From Streptomyces shenzhenensis (GTDB lineage Bacteria > Actinomycetota > Actinomycetes > Streptomycetales > Streptomycetaceae), in the NCBI RefSeq assembly GCF_021462265.1, contig NZ_JAJONF010000024.1, positions 1 to 64,000 on the forward strand: DNA of 64,000 nucleotides, written 5' to 3'. The notes below the pieces were generated by a model. That model did no database searches and was not told where the DNA came from. It saw only the letters and a program-made list of their open reading frames with translations. Of this stretch, positions 52,371 to 60,608 are shown one piece after another (within the stretch, counting starts at the first letter, position 1; each line of letters opens with the position of its first letter). The translations under genes and the position numbers were made by a program.

Positions 52371-53261
52371 GTGGCGAACGGCGGCCCGGTGGAACACGGC
52401 TACCCGCACCTGGACACCGTGCGGGCCGCCATCACGGCGTTGTACCGGCGCCTGTCGTACGACACCGTCCAGACCTTCGCCACCAGCGTGCTCCCCGCCG
52501 ACGTCGCGTTCTGCGACACCGACGATCTCCATCTCGGCTCGCAGCGCGTCGCCCGCGAGATCGTCCGGCACTTCCGGCTGCCCGACGCCCGCATGATCGT
52601 CGGCTTCAAGGACATGACCCACGCTGCGAACGTCGAACTCACCGCGGGCCCCGAGTACTTCGTCGAGCTGAACGACCGCTTCCGCACCCACCGCAGGGAC
52701 ATCGGCGCGGCCCTCGCCCACGAGGTGATGCACGTGTACCTGCACCGCCTGGACCTGTCCTTCCCCAGCGTCCGGGAGAACGAGATCCTCACCGACACGG
52801 CGACCACCTACCTCGGGGCCGGCTGGCTGCTCCTGGACGCGTACCGGGAGCACGGCGAGGCGTCCCAGAAGCTCGGCTACCTCACGCCGGAGGAGTTCGG
52901 CTACGTGCTGGCCAAGCGCTCCCTCGTCTTCCACGAGGATCCGTCGGTGTGGTTCACCAGCCCGCAGGCCTACACCGCGTACCAGAAGGGCATGGCCAGG
53001 GCCCGCCAGGACGAGGAGCAGCCGCCGCTGACCGCGGCGGGCTGGGCGGGCCGCCGCCGCTATGCCCGCGACCGCCGTCACGCCCCCGCCGCGCCGCCCG
53101 CGCAGCCCGGTGCCTCCTACGCCTTCACCCCCGACAGCAGCGGCCGGCTGCGGGTCTCGTTCCCGTGCCCGACCTGCCACCAGCGGATCCGGGTGCCGGT
53201 CCGCGGCCGGGTCCGGGCCCGGTGCGCGCTGTGCCGGACGGTACTGGAGTGCGACACCTAG
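52371..53261 (+). CDS. Metallopeptidase-like protein with C-terminal zinc ribbon
   Basis: A 296-residue soluble protein. The central domain has an HEVMH zinc-peptidase motif (H117, E118, H121) in RRDIGAALAHEVMHVYLHRL, followed by ENEILTDTATTYLGAGWLLLD, where a third ligand is expected. The last 40 residues form a zinc ribbon with CPTC and CALC pairs. I know no characterised relative. GTG at 52371 has a GGGGG site 8 bases upstream; an upstream in-frame GTG at 52332 sits within a promoter-like CATACT. The combination suggests a regulatory protease or a toxin-type ImmA-like protein, but this is speculation. Confidence 0.7.
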   Translation: MANGGPVEHGYPHLDTVRAAITALYRRLSYDTVQTFATSVLPADVAFCDTDDLHLGSQRVAREIVRHFRLPDARMIVGFKDMTHAANVELTAGPEYFVELNDRFRTHRRDIGAALAHEVMHVYLHRLDLSFPSVRENEILTDTATTYLGAGWLLLDAYREHGEASQKLGYLTPEEFGYVLAKRSLVFHEDPSVWFTSPQAYTAYQKGMARARQDEEQPPLTAAGWAGRRRYARDRRHAPAAPPAQPGASYAFTPDSSGRLRVSFPCPTCHQRIRVPVRGRVRARCALCRTVLECDT

Positions 53262-53270
53262 GACCTCCCC

Positions 53271-54293
53271 TCAGGCCCCGTACACCGCTCCCGGCGCCGC
53301 CGCCTCGGCCAGCAGCTTCAGTGCCGTCTCGCCCGCCTCGGCCGGGGTCCGGCGGGCGCCCTTGTCGGCGGTCGGGCCCGGCCGCCAGCCCTCCATGACG
53401 GTGATCCGGCCGCCCTCGGCCTCGAACACCCGCCCGGTGACCCCGGCGCTCGCGGCGGAGCCCAGCCAGACCACGAGCGGGGAGACGTTCTCGGGTGCCA
53501 TGGCGTCGAAGCCGGTGTCCGGGGCGGCCATGGTCGCGGCGAAGGCGCGCTCGGTCATCCGGGTGCGGGCGGCCGGGGCGATGGCGTTGACCTGGATGCC
53601 GTAGCGGGCCAGTTCGGCCGCTGCGACCAGGGTGAGGCCGATGATGCCGGCCTTGGCGGCGCTGTAGTTGCCCTGACCGACCGAGCCCAGCAGGCCCGCG
53701 CCGCTGCTGGTGTTGACGACGCGGGCGACCGGGGTGCGGCCCGCCTTGGCCTCGGCCCGCCAGTGCGCGGCCGCGTGCCGCAGCGGCAGGAAATGGCCCT
53801 TGAGATGCACCCGCATGACCGCGTCCCAGTCGTCCTCGCCGAGGTTGACGAGCATGCGGTCGCGCAGGAAGCCGGCGTTGTTGACGAGGGTGTCGAGGCG
53901 GCCGTAGGCGTCCAGGGCCGCTGCCACCAGGGACTCGGCACCGGCCTCGGTCGCGATGTCGCCGCCGTGCGCCACCGCCTCCCCGCCGGCCGCCCGGATC
54001 TCGGCGACGACCGCCTCGGCGGGACCGGCTGGGCCCGAAGGACCGGCGGGGCCCGAAGAGAAGGCGGGGCCCGAAGAGAAGGCTGGGCCTGAAGACACGG
54101 CGGGGCCCGAAGAAGAGGCGGCGCCTGAAGAAACGGCGGGGCTGTCGGCGCCCGGCACGCCGTCGAGGCCGACGCCGAGGTCGTTGACGACGACCCGGGC
54201 GCCCTCGGCGGCGAACGCGAGCGCGTGGGCCCGGCCGAGCCCACGCCCGGCACCCGTGACGACCACGACCCGGCCCGTGCAGATTCCGCTCAT
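53271..54293 (-). CDS. SDR family oxidoreductase with an internal repeat expansion (Rv3548c-like)
   Basis: A 340-residue short-chain dehydrogenase. The NAD loop VVVTGAGRGLGRAHALAFA is at residues 9-27, NNAGFLRDRML holds NNAG, and the YSAAKAG motif gives the Tyr/Lys pair. Between the second strand (VVNDLGVGLDG) and the following helix sits an insertion of about 33 residues of SSGPA repeats coded by six 18-base units. Relatives such as Rv3548c end the mycobacterial KstR2 cluster at the same place. It overlaps nothing and follows the next SDR by one base, as an operon. AGGAGGAG precedes the ATG. Confidence 0.88.
   Translation of the reverse strand: MSGICTGRVVVVTGAGRGLGRAHALAFAAEGARVVVNDLGVGLDGVPGADSPAVSSGAASSSGPAVSSGPAFSSGPAFSSGPAGPSGPAGPAEAVVAEIRAAGGEAVAHGGDIATEAGAESLVAAALDAYGRLDTLVNNAGFLRDRMLVNLGEDDWDAVMRVHLKGHFLPLRHAAAHWRAEAKAGRTPVARVVNTSSGAGLLGSVGQGNYSAAKAGIIGLTLVAAAELARYGIQVNAIAPAARTRMTERAFAATMAAPDTGFDAMAPENVSPLVVWLGSAASAGVTGRVFEAEGGRITVMEGWRPGPTADKGARRTPAEAGETALKLLAEAAAPGAVYGA
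54031..54138. repeat. Six tandem 18-base units within the SDR gene
   Basis: Units start at 54031, 54049, 54067, 54085, 54103 and 54121, with consensus GGGCCCGAAGAGAAGGCG. Being a multiple of three, they keep the frame and code for SSGPA-type hexapeptides. Confidence 0.9.
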
Positions 54294-54294
54294 C

Positions 54295-55053
54295 TCACTC
54301 CTCCTTGTCGGACGGTCCGTTGACATCCGCCGCGTCCAGAAAGGCGGGCCGCTCCCCGCCCCCGTGCACGAGCAGGCTCGCCCCGCTGATGTAGGCGGCC
54401 GCGTCGGAGGCGAGGAAGACGGCGGCGGCGCCGACGTCGGACGGGACGGCGAGGCGGCCGAGCGGCACGGTGCGGGAGACGGCGTCGACGCCGTCCTGGC
54501 CGCCGTAGTGGAGGTGGGCCAGCTCGGTGCGGACCATGCCGACCACGAGCGTGTTGACCCGGACCTCCGGCGCCCACTCCACCGCCATGGACCGGGCGAG
54601 GTTCTCCAGTCCCGCCTTGGCCGCCCCGTAGGCGGCGGAGCCCGGCGAGGGGCGGCCGCCGCTGACGCTGCCGATCATCACCACCGCCCCCCGGGCCCGC
54701 CGGAGGTGCTCGTAGGCGGCGAGGGAGGCGGTCAGCGGCGTGACGAGGTTGAGCTCGATCACCCGGGCGTGCCGCTCGGAGTCCGCGTCGGCGAGCCGCC
54801 GGTAGGGGGTGCCGCCCGCGTTGTTGACGAGCACGTCGACCCGGGGCAGGGCGTCGAAGAAGGCCCGCACGGCGGGCGGGTCGCGCAGGTCGAGAGGGGT
54901 GAATTCGACGCCGTCGACGGGTTGTTCGGGCGGCCGGCGGGCACAGGCCAGGACATGGGCGCCGGTCGCGGCGAAGGCCCGGGCGATCCCCGCGCCCACC
55001 CCCCTGGTACCGCCCGTGACCACGACGGTCCTGCCGCTCGGCGACTTGTCCAC
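54295..55053 (-). CDS. SDR family oxidoreductase (Rv3549c-like)
   Basis: A 252-residue short-chain dehydrogenase: NAD loop VVVTGGTRGVGAGIARAFA, NNAGGTPYRRL, catalytic Ser in MIGSVSGG and YGAAKAGLENL. Position and direction match Rv3549c in the mycobacterial KstR2 regulon. GTG at 55053 follows GGGAGG. It is the first gene of a two-gene SDR operon divergent from echA20, with a KstR2-type box between. Its exact substrate in steroid breakdown is unknown. Confidence 0.88.
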   Translation of the reverse strand: MDKSPSGRTVVVTGGTRGVGAGIARAFAATGAHVLACARRPPEQPVDGVEFTPLDLRDPPAVRAFFDALPRVDVLVNNAGGTPYRRLADADSERHARVIELNLVTPLTASLAAYEHLRRARGAVVMIGSVSGGRPSPGSAAYGAAKAGLENLARSMAVEWAPEVRVNTLVVGMVRTELAHLHYGGQDGVDAVSRTVPLGRLAVPSDVGAAAVFLASDAAAYISGASLLVHGGGERPAFLDAADVNGPSDKEE

Positions 55054-55103
55054 AGGGCCTCCCGCTTGTCCGCACCGGCTGCTAGCTTCGAAGCCTCACA
55101 CCT

Positions 55104-55117
55104 AACAAATGTTTGGT
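55104..55117. promoter_or_regulatory. KstR2-like operator, site 1
   Basis: AACAAATGTTTGGT lies between the divergent SDR and echA20 starts. It matches the KstR2 box that I recall from mycobacteria and rhodococci (AnCAAGnnCTTGnT) at all but two fixed positions. The wider 19-base block is nearly identical to the site at 61423-61442. Confidence 0.7.
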
Positions 55118-55154
55118 GGAAAGGCAGCTGAGTGCGAAGGTAGCTGATGCGTCC

Positions 55155-55907
55155 ATGGGTGTCTCCACCTCGTGTCCGGAAAAGGGAATCGCGGTCGTCA
55201 CGGTCGATCACCCGCCGGTGAACGCACTGCCGGTGCGCGGCTGGTTCACGCTGGCCCAGGCCGTGCGCGCGGCGGGCCGCGACCCCGCGACCCGGTGCGT
55301 CGTGCTGACAGCGCTGGGCCGGGGGTTCAACGCGGGTGTGGACATCAAGGAGATCCAGGCGGAGGGGAACGAGGCACTGCTCGGCGTCAACCGGGGCTGT
55401 GCGGAGGCCTTCGCGGCGGTACACGAGTGCGAGACACCCGTGGTGGCGGCGGTGCACGGCTTCTGCCTGGGCGGCGGCATAGGCCTGGTGGGCAACGCGG
55501 ACGCGATCGTGGCCAGCGAGGACGCCGTCTTCGGGCTGCCCGAGCTGGACCGGGGCGCCCTGGGCGCGGCCACCCACCTGGCCCGCCTGGTCCCGCCGCA
55601 TCTGATGCGGACGCTGTACTACACCTCGCGCACGGCGACCGCGGCCGAACTGCACGCCCATGGTTCGGTGTGGCGGGTCGTACCGCGCGAGGAGCTGCTG
55701 TCCGCGGCACTGGAGCTGGCCCGGGAGATAGCCGCCAAGGACGGCCGGCTGCTGCGCCTGGCCAAGGCCGCCATCAACGGCATCGACCCCGTCGACGTGC
55801 GGCGCAGCTACCGCTTCGAGCAGGGCTTCACCTTCGAGGCCGCCCTCAGCGGGGTGGCCGACCGGATCCGTGACACCTTCGGGAAGGAGGGCGCGGGCAG
55901 TGACTGA
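55155..55907 (+). CDS. echA20: Enoyl-CoA hydratase family, EchA20-like
   Basis: A 250-residue crotonase-fold enzyme. Oxyanion-hole segments are TALGRGFNAGVDIKEIQ and VHGFCLGGGIGLVGNADAIVASEDA. In mycobacteria EchA20 hydrolyses ring D of the bicyclic HIP-derived CoA ester. Gene order (SDR, SDR, echA20, ipdA, ipdB, ipdC) matches Rv3548c-Rv3553. ATG at 55155 gives the usual N-terminus. It overlaps ipdA by 8 bases. Assignment to EchA20 rests mostly on context. Confidence 0.85.
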   Translation: MGVSTSCPEKGIAVVTVDHPPVNALPVRGWFTLAQAVRAAGRDPATRCVVLTALGRGFNAGVDIKEIQAEGNEALLGVNRGCAEAFAAVHECETPVVAAVHGFCLGGGIGLVGNADAIVASEDAVFGLPELDRGALGAATHLARLVPPHLMRTLYYTSRTATAAELHAHGSVWRVVPREELLSAALELAREIAAKDGRLLRLAKAAINGIDPVDVRRSYRFEQGFTFEAALSGVADRIRDTFGKEGAGSD

Positions 55908-56748
55908 CAAGACGATGACCGCCGACGAGGCCGTCGCCCGGCTGGCCAGCGGCATGACCCTCGGCATCGGCGGCTGGGGTTCCCGGCGCAAGCCGATGTC
56001 CCTGGTCAGAGCGGTGCTCCGAAGCGGAATCGACGATCTGACCCTGGTCTCGTACGGCGGCCCGGACGTCGGGATGCTGGTAGCGGCCGGCCGGGTGCGC
56101 AAACTGGTGACGGCCTTCGTCACCCTTGACTCCGTCCCGCTCGAACCGAACTACCGCGCGGCTCGCGAACGCGGCGCGTTCGAGCTGATGGAAGTCGACG
56201 AGGGCATGTTCATGTGGGGCCTGCACGCGGCGGCGAACCGGCTGCCCTTCCTGCCGGTGCGCGCGGGGATCGGCTCGGACGTCATGCGGGTCGACCCCGG
56301 CCTGCGGACGGTCACCTCGCCCTACGACGACGGGGAGACGTTCGTGGCGATGCCCGCGCTGCGCCTGGACGCGGCCCTGGTGCACGTCAACCGGGCGGAC
56401 CGGCTGGGCAACGGACAGTATCTGGGCCCGGACCCGTACTTCGACGATCTGTTCTGTGAGGCGGCGGACGCGGCCTACGTCTCCTGCGAGCGGATCGTGG
56501 ACACGGCCGAGCTGACGAAGGAGGCGGCCGTGCAGTCGCTGCTGGTGAAGCGGCTGAACGTGACGGGCGTGGTGGAGGCGCCGGGCGGCGCGCACTTCAC
56601 GTCGTGCGCTCCCGACTACGGGCGGGACGAGGACTTCCAGCGGCTGTACGCGACGACCCCGTGGGCGGAGTTCGCCGAGCGGTTCCTGGCCGGGGACGAG
56701 CAGGCGTACCGCGCGGCGGTGCGGGACTGGCAGGAGGGGCGAGGGTGA
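55900..56748 (+). CDS. ipdA: CoA-transferase-like ring hydrolase, alpha subunit (IpdA)
   Basis: A 282-residue protein of the class I CoA-transferase fold: TLGIGGWGSRRKPMSLVRAVL (GxGGxGxxxxP glycine loop), TLVSYGGPDVGMLVAAG, and DEGMFMWGLHAAANRLPFLPVRAG. The glutamate of DEGM (residue 101) sits where I recall the catalytic glutamate of mycobacterial IpdA. With IpdB it hydrolyses the last steroid ring (ring C of COCHEA-CoA). GTG at 55900 follows AAGGAGG and overlaps echA20. Confidence 0.88.
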   Translation: MTDKTMTADEAVARLASGMTLGIGGWGSRRKPMSLVRAVLRSGIDDLTLVSYGGPDVGMLVAAGRVRKLVTAFVTLDSVPLEPNYRAARERGAFELMEVDEGMFMWGLHAAANRLPFLPVRAGIGSDVMRVDPGLRTVTSPYDDGETFVAMPALRLDAALVHVNRADRLGNGQYLGPDPYFDDLFCEAADAAYVSCERIVDTAELTKEAAVQSLLVKRLNVTGVVEAPGGAHFTSCAPDYGRDEDFQRLYATTPWAEFAERFLAGDEQAYRAAVRDWQEGRG

Positions 56749-57542
56749 GGGACGTACCGCACACGGACACGGGCACACCGCACACGGAACCGCCGCACAC
56801 GGGGGTATCGCACACGGAGGTGTCGCGCTCCGAGTACTGCGTGATCGCCTGCGCGGAGGCCTGGCGCGGGTCGGGTGAGATCCTGGCGAGCCCGATGGGC
56901 CTGATCCCCTCCCTCGGCGCCCGCCTGGCCCGGCTGACCTTCGCGCCGGACCTGCTGCTGACCGACGGCGAGGCGACACTGGTCCGCCCGGACGGGACGC
57001 CCGAGGGCTGGCTGCCCTACCGGCAGCACCTGGCCCTGGTCTCCGGCGGACGCCGGCACGTGATGATGGGCGCGAGCCAGCTCGACCGGTACGGCAACCA
57101 GAACATCTCCTGCATCGGCGACTGGTCCCGCCCCCGGCGCCAGTTGCTGGGCGTGCGTGGCGCGCCCCTGAACACACTGAACAACCCGACGAGTTACTGG
57201 GTCCCGAAGCACTCCCGGCGGGTGTTCGTACCCAAGGTCGACATGGTGTGCGGGGTGGGGTACGACCGGGTCGCCGCGCACCCGGGCACGGAGCGCTTCC
57301 ACCGCATCCCGAGGGTCGTCACCGATCTGGCCGTCCTCGACTTCGAGACCCCCGACCGCTCGATGCGGCTGGCGGCGCTGCACCCGGGGGTGAGCGTGGA
57401 CCGGGTCCGGGAGGCGACGGACTTCGAGCTGACCGTGCCGGACGAGGTGCCCTGCACCAGGGAGCCCACCGGCGAGGAGCTGCGGCTGATCCGTGAGGTG
57501 CTGGATCCGGCCGGCGCCCGGGCCAGGGAGGTCGCGGGCTGA
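56745..57542 (+). CDS. ipdB: CoA-transferase-like ring hydrolase, beta subunit (IpdB)
   Basis: A 265-residue beta subunit partner of IpdA. The conserved body starts at RSEYCVIACAEAWRGSGEILASPMGLIP and continues with FAPDLLLTDGEATLV and MMGASQLDRYGNQNISCIGDW. Before it lie about 25 residues rich in His-Thr (PHTDTGTPHTEPPHTG) coded by CGCACACGG repeats. GTG at 56745 follows AGGAGGGG; a GTG at 56820 would skip the repeats but has no properly placed site. It overlaps ipdA by four bases and ipdC by one. Confidence 0.88.
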   Translation: MRDVPHTDTGTPHTEPPHTGVSHTEVSRSEYCVIACAEAWRGSGEILASPMGLIPSLGARLARLTFAPDLLLTDGEATLVRPDGTPEGWLPYRQHLALVSGGRRHVMMGASQLDRYGNQNISCIGDWSRPRRQLLGVRGAPLNTLNNPTSYWVPKHSRRVFVPKVDMVCGVGYDRVAAHPGTERFHRIPRVVTDLAVLDFETPDRSMRLAALHPGVSVDRVREATDFELTVPDEVPCTREPTGEELRLIREVLDPAGARAREVAG

Positions 57543-58591
57543 TGGAGACCGCGCTGACCCGGCTGGCCGGGATCCGGCACCCGATCGTGCAGACGGGCAT
57601 GGGCTGGGTGGCGGGCCCCCGCCTGGTCTCGGCCACGGCCAACGCCGGAGCCCTCGGCATCCTGGCGTCCGCCACGATGACCCTGGACCAGCTGCGGGCC
57701 GCGATAGCCGAGGTGCGCTGCCGCACGGACGCCCCCTTCGGGGTGAACCTGCGGGCGGACGCGGCCGACGCCGGCGACCGGGTCCGGCTGATCGTCGAGG
57801 GCGGTGTGCGGGTGGCGTCCTTCGCGCTCGCCCCCTCCCCCGAGCTGATCGCCGAGCTGAAGGAGGCGGGGGTGGTGGTGATCCCGTCCGTCGGGGCGCG
57901 GCGGCACGCCGAGAAGGTGGCGGCGTGGGGTGCGGACGCGGTGATCGTGCAGGGCGGCGAGGGCGGCGGGCACACCGGCGAGGTCGCCACGAGCGTGCTG
58001 CTGCCGCAGGTGGTGGACGCGGTGCGGATACCGGTGGTGGCCGCCGGGGGTTTCTTCGACGGCCGGGGGCTGGTGGCGGCGCTGGCGTACGGGGCGGCGG
58101 GGGTCGCGATGGGCACGCGGTTCCTGCTCACCTCGGACTCGACGGTGCCGGACGCGGTGAAGGCGAGGTATCTGGCGGCGACGGTCAGGGACGTCACGGT
58201 CACCCGGGCGGTCGACGGGCTGCCGCACCGGATGCTGCGGACCGACCTGGTGACCGCGCTGGAGCGCTCGGGCCGGGCCCGGAGCCTGCTGCACGCGATA
58301 CGGCGCGCGGCGGAGTTCCGGAAGCTGTCCGGGCTCACCTGGCGGCAGATGGTTCAGGACGGCCTGGCCCTCCGGCACGGCAAGGACCTGACGTGGAGCC
58401 AGGTCCTGCTGGCCGCGAACACGCCGATGCTGCTCAGATCGGCGATGGTGGAGGGCCGCACGGACCTCGGGGTGATGGCGTCCGGTCAGGTCGCCGGGGT
58501 GATCGACGACCTGCCGTCCTGCGCCGAGCTGGTGGAACGCGTCATGAAGGAGGCGGAGGAGGCGAGGGCGCGTCTCGCTGCCGCCCGATGA
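57542..58591 (+). CDS. ipdC: Nitronate monooxygenase-family reductase, IpdC-like
   Basis: A 349-residue FMN-binding TIM-barrel protein of the 2-nitropropane dioxygenase family. It starts HPIVQTGMGWVAGPRLVSATANAG, and AVIVQGGEGGGHTGEV and VAAGGFFDGRGLVAALAYGAAGVAMGTRFL bind FMN. In the HIP pathway IpdC acts as a flavin reductase on a hydroxy-HIP-CoA intermediate. The start overlaps the ipdB stop. It ends the rightward operon; 10 bases later begins the duplicated thiolase tail. Confidence 0.88.
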   Translation: METALTRLAGIRHPIVQTGMGWVAGPRLVSATANAGALGILASATMTLDQLRAAIAEVRCRTDAPFGVNLRADAADAGDRVRLIVEGGVRVASFALAPSPELIAELKEAGVVVIPSVGARRHAEKVAAWGADAVIVQGGEGGGHTGEVATSVLLPQVVDAVRIPVVAAGGFFDGRGLVAALAYGAAGVAMGTRFLLTSDSTVPDAVKARYLAATVRDVTVTRAVDGLPHRMLRTDLVTALERSGRARSLLHAIRRAAEFRKLSGLTWRQMVQDGLALRHGKDLTWSQVLLAANTPMLLRSAMVEGRTDLGVMASGQVAGVIDDLPSCAELVERVMKEAEEARARLAAAR

Positions 58592-58600
58592 GCGCGACGT

Positions 58601-58653
58601 TCACAGCCGCTCCATGACCGTCACGTTCGCCTGTCCCCCGCCCTCGCACATCG
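58601..58653 (-). pseudogene. Duplicated 3' end of the thiolase gene
   Basis: These 53 bases match 58778-58830, the true end of the thiolase gene, with one mismatch. Read leftwards they code for MCEGGGQANVTVMERL and a stop. No thiolase sequence precedes it, so it is a fragment left by a duplication. Confidence 0.85.
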
Positions 58654-58706
58654 ACACCATCCCCAACGGCCCCCTCGCACTGCTCGGCCCCAGGGGGCCT
58701 CACAGG

Positions 58707-58757
58707 CTTCGGCGGCCTGCGACCGACTCCGTCCGCCGAAGTCGTGGCCAGGCCGCC
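58707..58757. terminator. Possible nested stem-loop between ipdC and fadA6
   Basis: CTTCGGCGG (58707-58715) pairs with CCGCCGAAG (58733-58741), and GGCGGCCTG (58711-58719) with CAGGCCGCC (58749-58757). The two are alternative stems between convergent genes; either could end transcription. Confidence 0.35.
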
Positions 58758-58777
58758 CTACTCACTCCCGTACTCCG

Positions 58778-59935
58778 TCACAGCCGCTCGATGACCGTCA
58801 CGTTCGCCTGTCCCCCGCCCTCGCACATCGTCTGGAGGCCGTAGCGGCCTCCGGTGCGTTCCAGTTCGTGGAGGAGGGTCGTCATCAGTTTGGCGCCGGT
58901 CGCGCCGAGGGGGTGGCCGAGGGCTATCGCGCCGCCGTTGACGTTGACCTTCGCGGGGTCGGCGCCGGTCTCCTTGAGCCAGGCGAGGACGACCGGGGCG
59001 AAGGCCTCATTGATCTCGACGAGGTCGAGGGCGTCGATGGTGAGGCCGGTCTTCTTCAGGGCGTGGGCGGTGGCCGGGATCGGGGCGGAGAGCATCCGGA
59101 TGGGGTCCTCGCCGCGGACGGAGAGGTGGTGGACGCGGGCGCGCGGGCGCAACCCGTGTTCGCGGACCGCGCGTTCGGAGGCGAGGAGCAGGGCGGCGGC
59201 GCCGTCGGAGACCTGGGAGGAGCAGGCGGCGGTGATGGTGCCGCCGTCGAGGACCGGCTTCAGGGCGGCCATCTTCTCCAGGGAGGTGTCCCGGCGCGGC
59301 CCCTCGTCCACGGCGACCGGCCCGTAGGGGACCGTCTCCCGCTCGAAGCGCCCCTCGTCGATGGCGCGCAGGGCCCGCCGGTGGGAGCGCAGCGCGAACT
59401 CCTCCTGGTCCTGCCTGCTGATGCCCCACTTGGCGGCGATCATCTCGGCGCCGGCGAACTGGTTGACGGGCCGGGTGCCGTACCGGGCCCGCCAGCCCTC
59501 GCTGCCCAGGAAGGGGCCGTCGGTCAGTCCCAGGGGCTCGGCGGCCTGGCGGGAGGCGAAGGCGATGGGTATCTGGGACATGTTCTGGACACCGCCGGCG
59601 ACCACCAGGTCCTGGGTGCCGGAGAGCACGGCCTGGGCGGCGAAGTGCACGGCCTGCTGCGAGGACCCGCACTGCCGGTCGACGGTGACGCCCGGCACCT
59701 CCTCGGGCAGCCCGGCGGCCAGCCAGCAGGTGCGGGCGATGTCACCGGCCTGCGGCCCCACCGCGTCGAGGCAGCCGAAGACGACGTCCTCGACGGCGGC
59801 CGGGTCCACTCCGGCCCGCGCGACCAGTTCCCTGAGCACATGCGCGCCCAGGTCGGCCGGGTGGACCGCGCTCAGTCCTCCCCCGCGCCGCCCGACGGGC
59901 GTCCGGACCGCTTCGACGATGTAGGCCTCGGCCAT
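58778..59935 (-). CDS. fadA6: Acetyl-CoA acetyltransferase (thiolase), FadA6-like
   Basis: A 385-residue thiolase with the full catalytic set: Cys89 in DRQCGSSQQAV, His341 in GGAIALGHPLGATG and Cys371 in MCEGGGQANV. In the mycobacterial KstR2 regulon FadA6 cleaves a late beta-keto acyl-CoA after ring opening. GGGGAG precedes the ATG at 59935. It lies 22 bases downstream of kstR2 in the leftward operon ipdF-kstR2-fadA6. Confidence 0.9.
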   Translation of the reverse strand: MAEAYIVEAVRTPVGRRGGGLSAVHPADLGAHVLRELVARAGVDPAAVEDVVFGCLDAVGPQAGDIARTCWLAAGLPEEVPGVTVDRQCGSSQQAVHFAAQAVLSGTQDLVVAGGVQNMSQIPIAFASRQAAEPLGLTDGPFLGSEGWRARYGTRPVNQFAGAEMIAAKWGISRQDQEEFALRSHRRALRAIDEGRFERETVPYGPVAVDEGPRRDTSLEKMAALKPVLDGGTITAACSSQVSDGAAALLLASERAVREHGLRPRARVHHLSVRGEDPIRMLSAPIPATAHALKKTGLTIDALDLVEINEAFAPVVLAWLKETGADPAKVNVNGGAIALGHPLGATGAKLMTTLLHELERTGGRYGLQTMCEGGGQANVTVIERL

Positions 59936-59957
59936 GGCAACTCCCCAATGCGTCACG

Positions 59958-60593
59958 TCACGTGCGTACGGCGATCCCGTCCAGCACCATCGAGAGGTAC
60001 TGCCGGGCGATCTCCTCCGGGCTGTGCTGCCCGCCGGGCCGGTACCAGGAGGCGGCGACCCACACGGTGTCGCGCACGAACCGGTAGGTGAGGCGGACGT
60101 CGAGGTCGGCGCGGAAGACGCGCGCGGCGACCCCGCGCTCCAGCGTGGCCAGCCACGCCTTCTCGAACCTGTGCTGTGACTCGGCGAGGAAGCCGAACCG
60201 CTCCTGTGCGACCAGCTGCTTGCTCTCCTTCTGGTAGATGGCGACGGCGGCGCGGTGCCGGTCGATCTCCCTGAAGGACTCGGTGACCAGGGCTTCGAGG
60301 GTCTCGCGGGGACCGAGCCCGGCGGCCAGGACGGTGTCGTAGCCGTCCCAGAGCTCGTCGAGGAAGGTCCGCAAAATCTCCTCCAGCATCGACTCCTTGG
60401 AGTCGAAGTGGTAGTAGAGGCTGCCCGCGAGCATGCCCACGTGGTCCGCGATCTTGCGTACGGTGGTGGCGTTGTAGCCCTGCTCGGCGAAGACCTCGGC
60501 GGCGGTCTCGAGGAGTTCGCGGCGGCGGGCCTGAGTGGCGGCGGCCGCGGGCTTTCTCGTCGCGGTCACGTGGGGCTTCTTCTTGGTCGGCAC
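59958..60593 (-). CDS. kstR2: TetR family regulator, KstR2-like
   Basis: A 211-residue TetR repressor. After a basic N-terminal extension (KKKPHVTATRKPAAAA), the HTH domain reads RRRELLETAAEVFAEQGYNATTVRKIADHVGMLAGSLYYHFDSKESMLEEIL, and a ligand domain follows. Its place between ipdF and the thiolase matches Rv3557c (KstR2), which releases DNA when HIP-CoA appears. The two inverted repeats at 55104 and 61423 are its likely operators. GTG start at 60593. Confidence 0.88.
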   Translation of the reverse strand: MPTKKKPHVTATRKPAAAATQARRRELLETAAEVFAEQGYNATTVRKIADHVGMLAGSLYYHFDSKESMLEEILRTFLDELWDGYDTVLAAGLGPRETLEALVTESFREIDRHRAAVAIYQKESKQLVAQERFGFLAESQHRFEKAWLATLERGVAARVFRADLDVRLTYRFVRDTVWVAASWYRPGGQHSPEEIARQYLSMVLDGIAVRT

Positions 60594-60608
60594 GGGTACA
60601 TTCTGGTC

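Noticed and set aside
58614..58844. A 76-codon plus-strand frame with a repeated MTVTFACPPPSHI segment
   Set aside because: The repeat comes from the duplicated thiolase 3' end read on the wrong strand.
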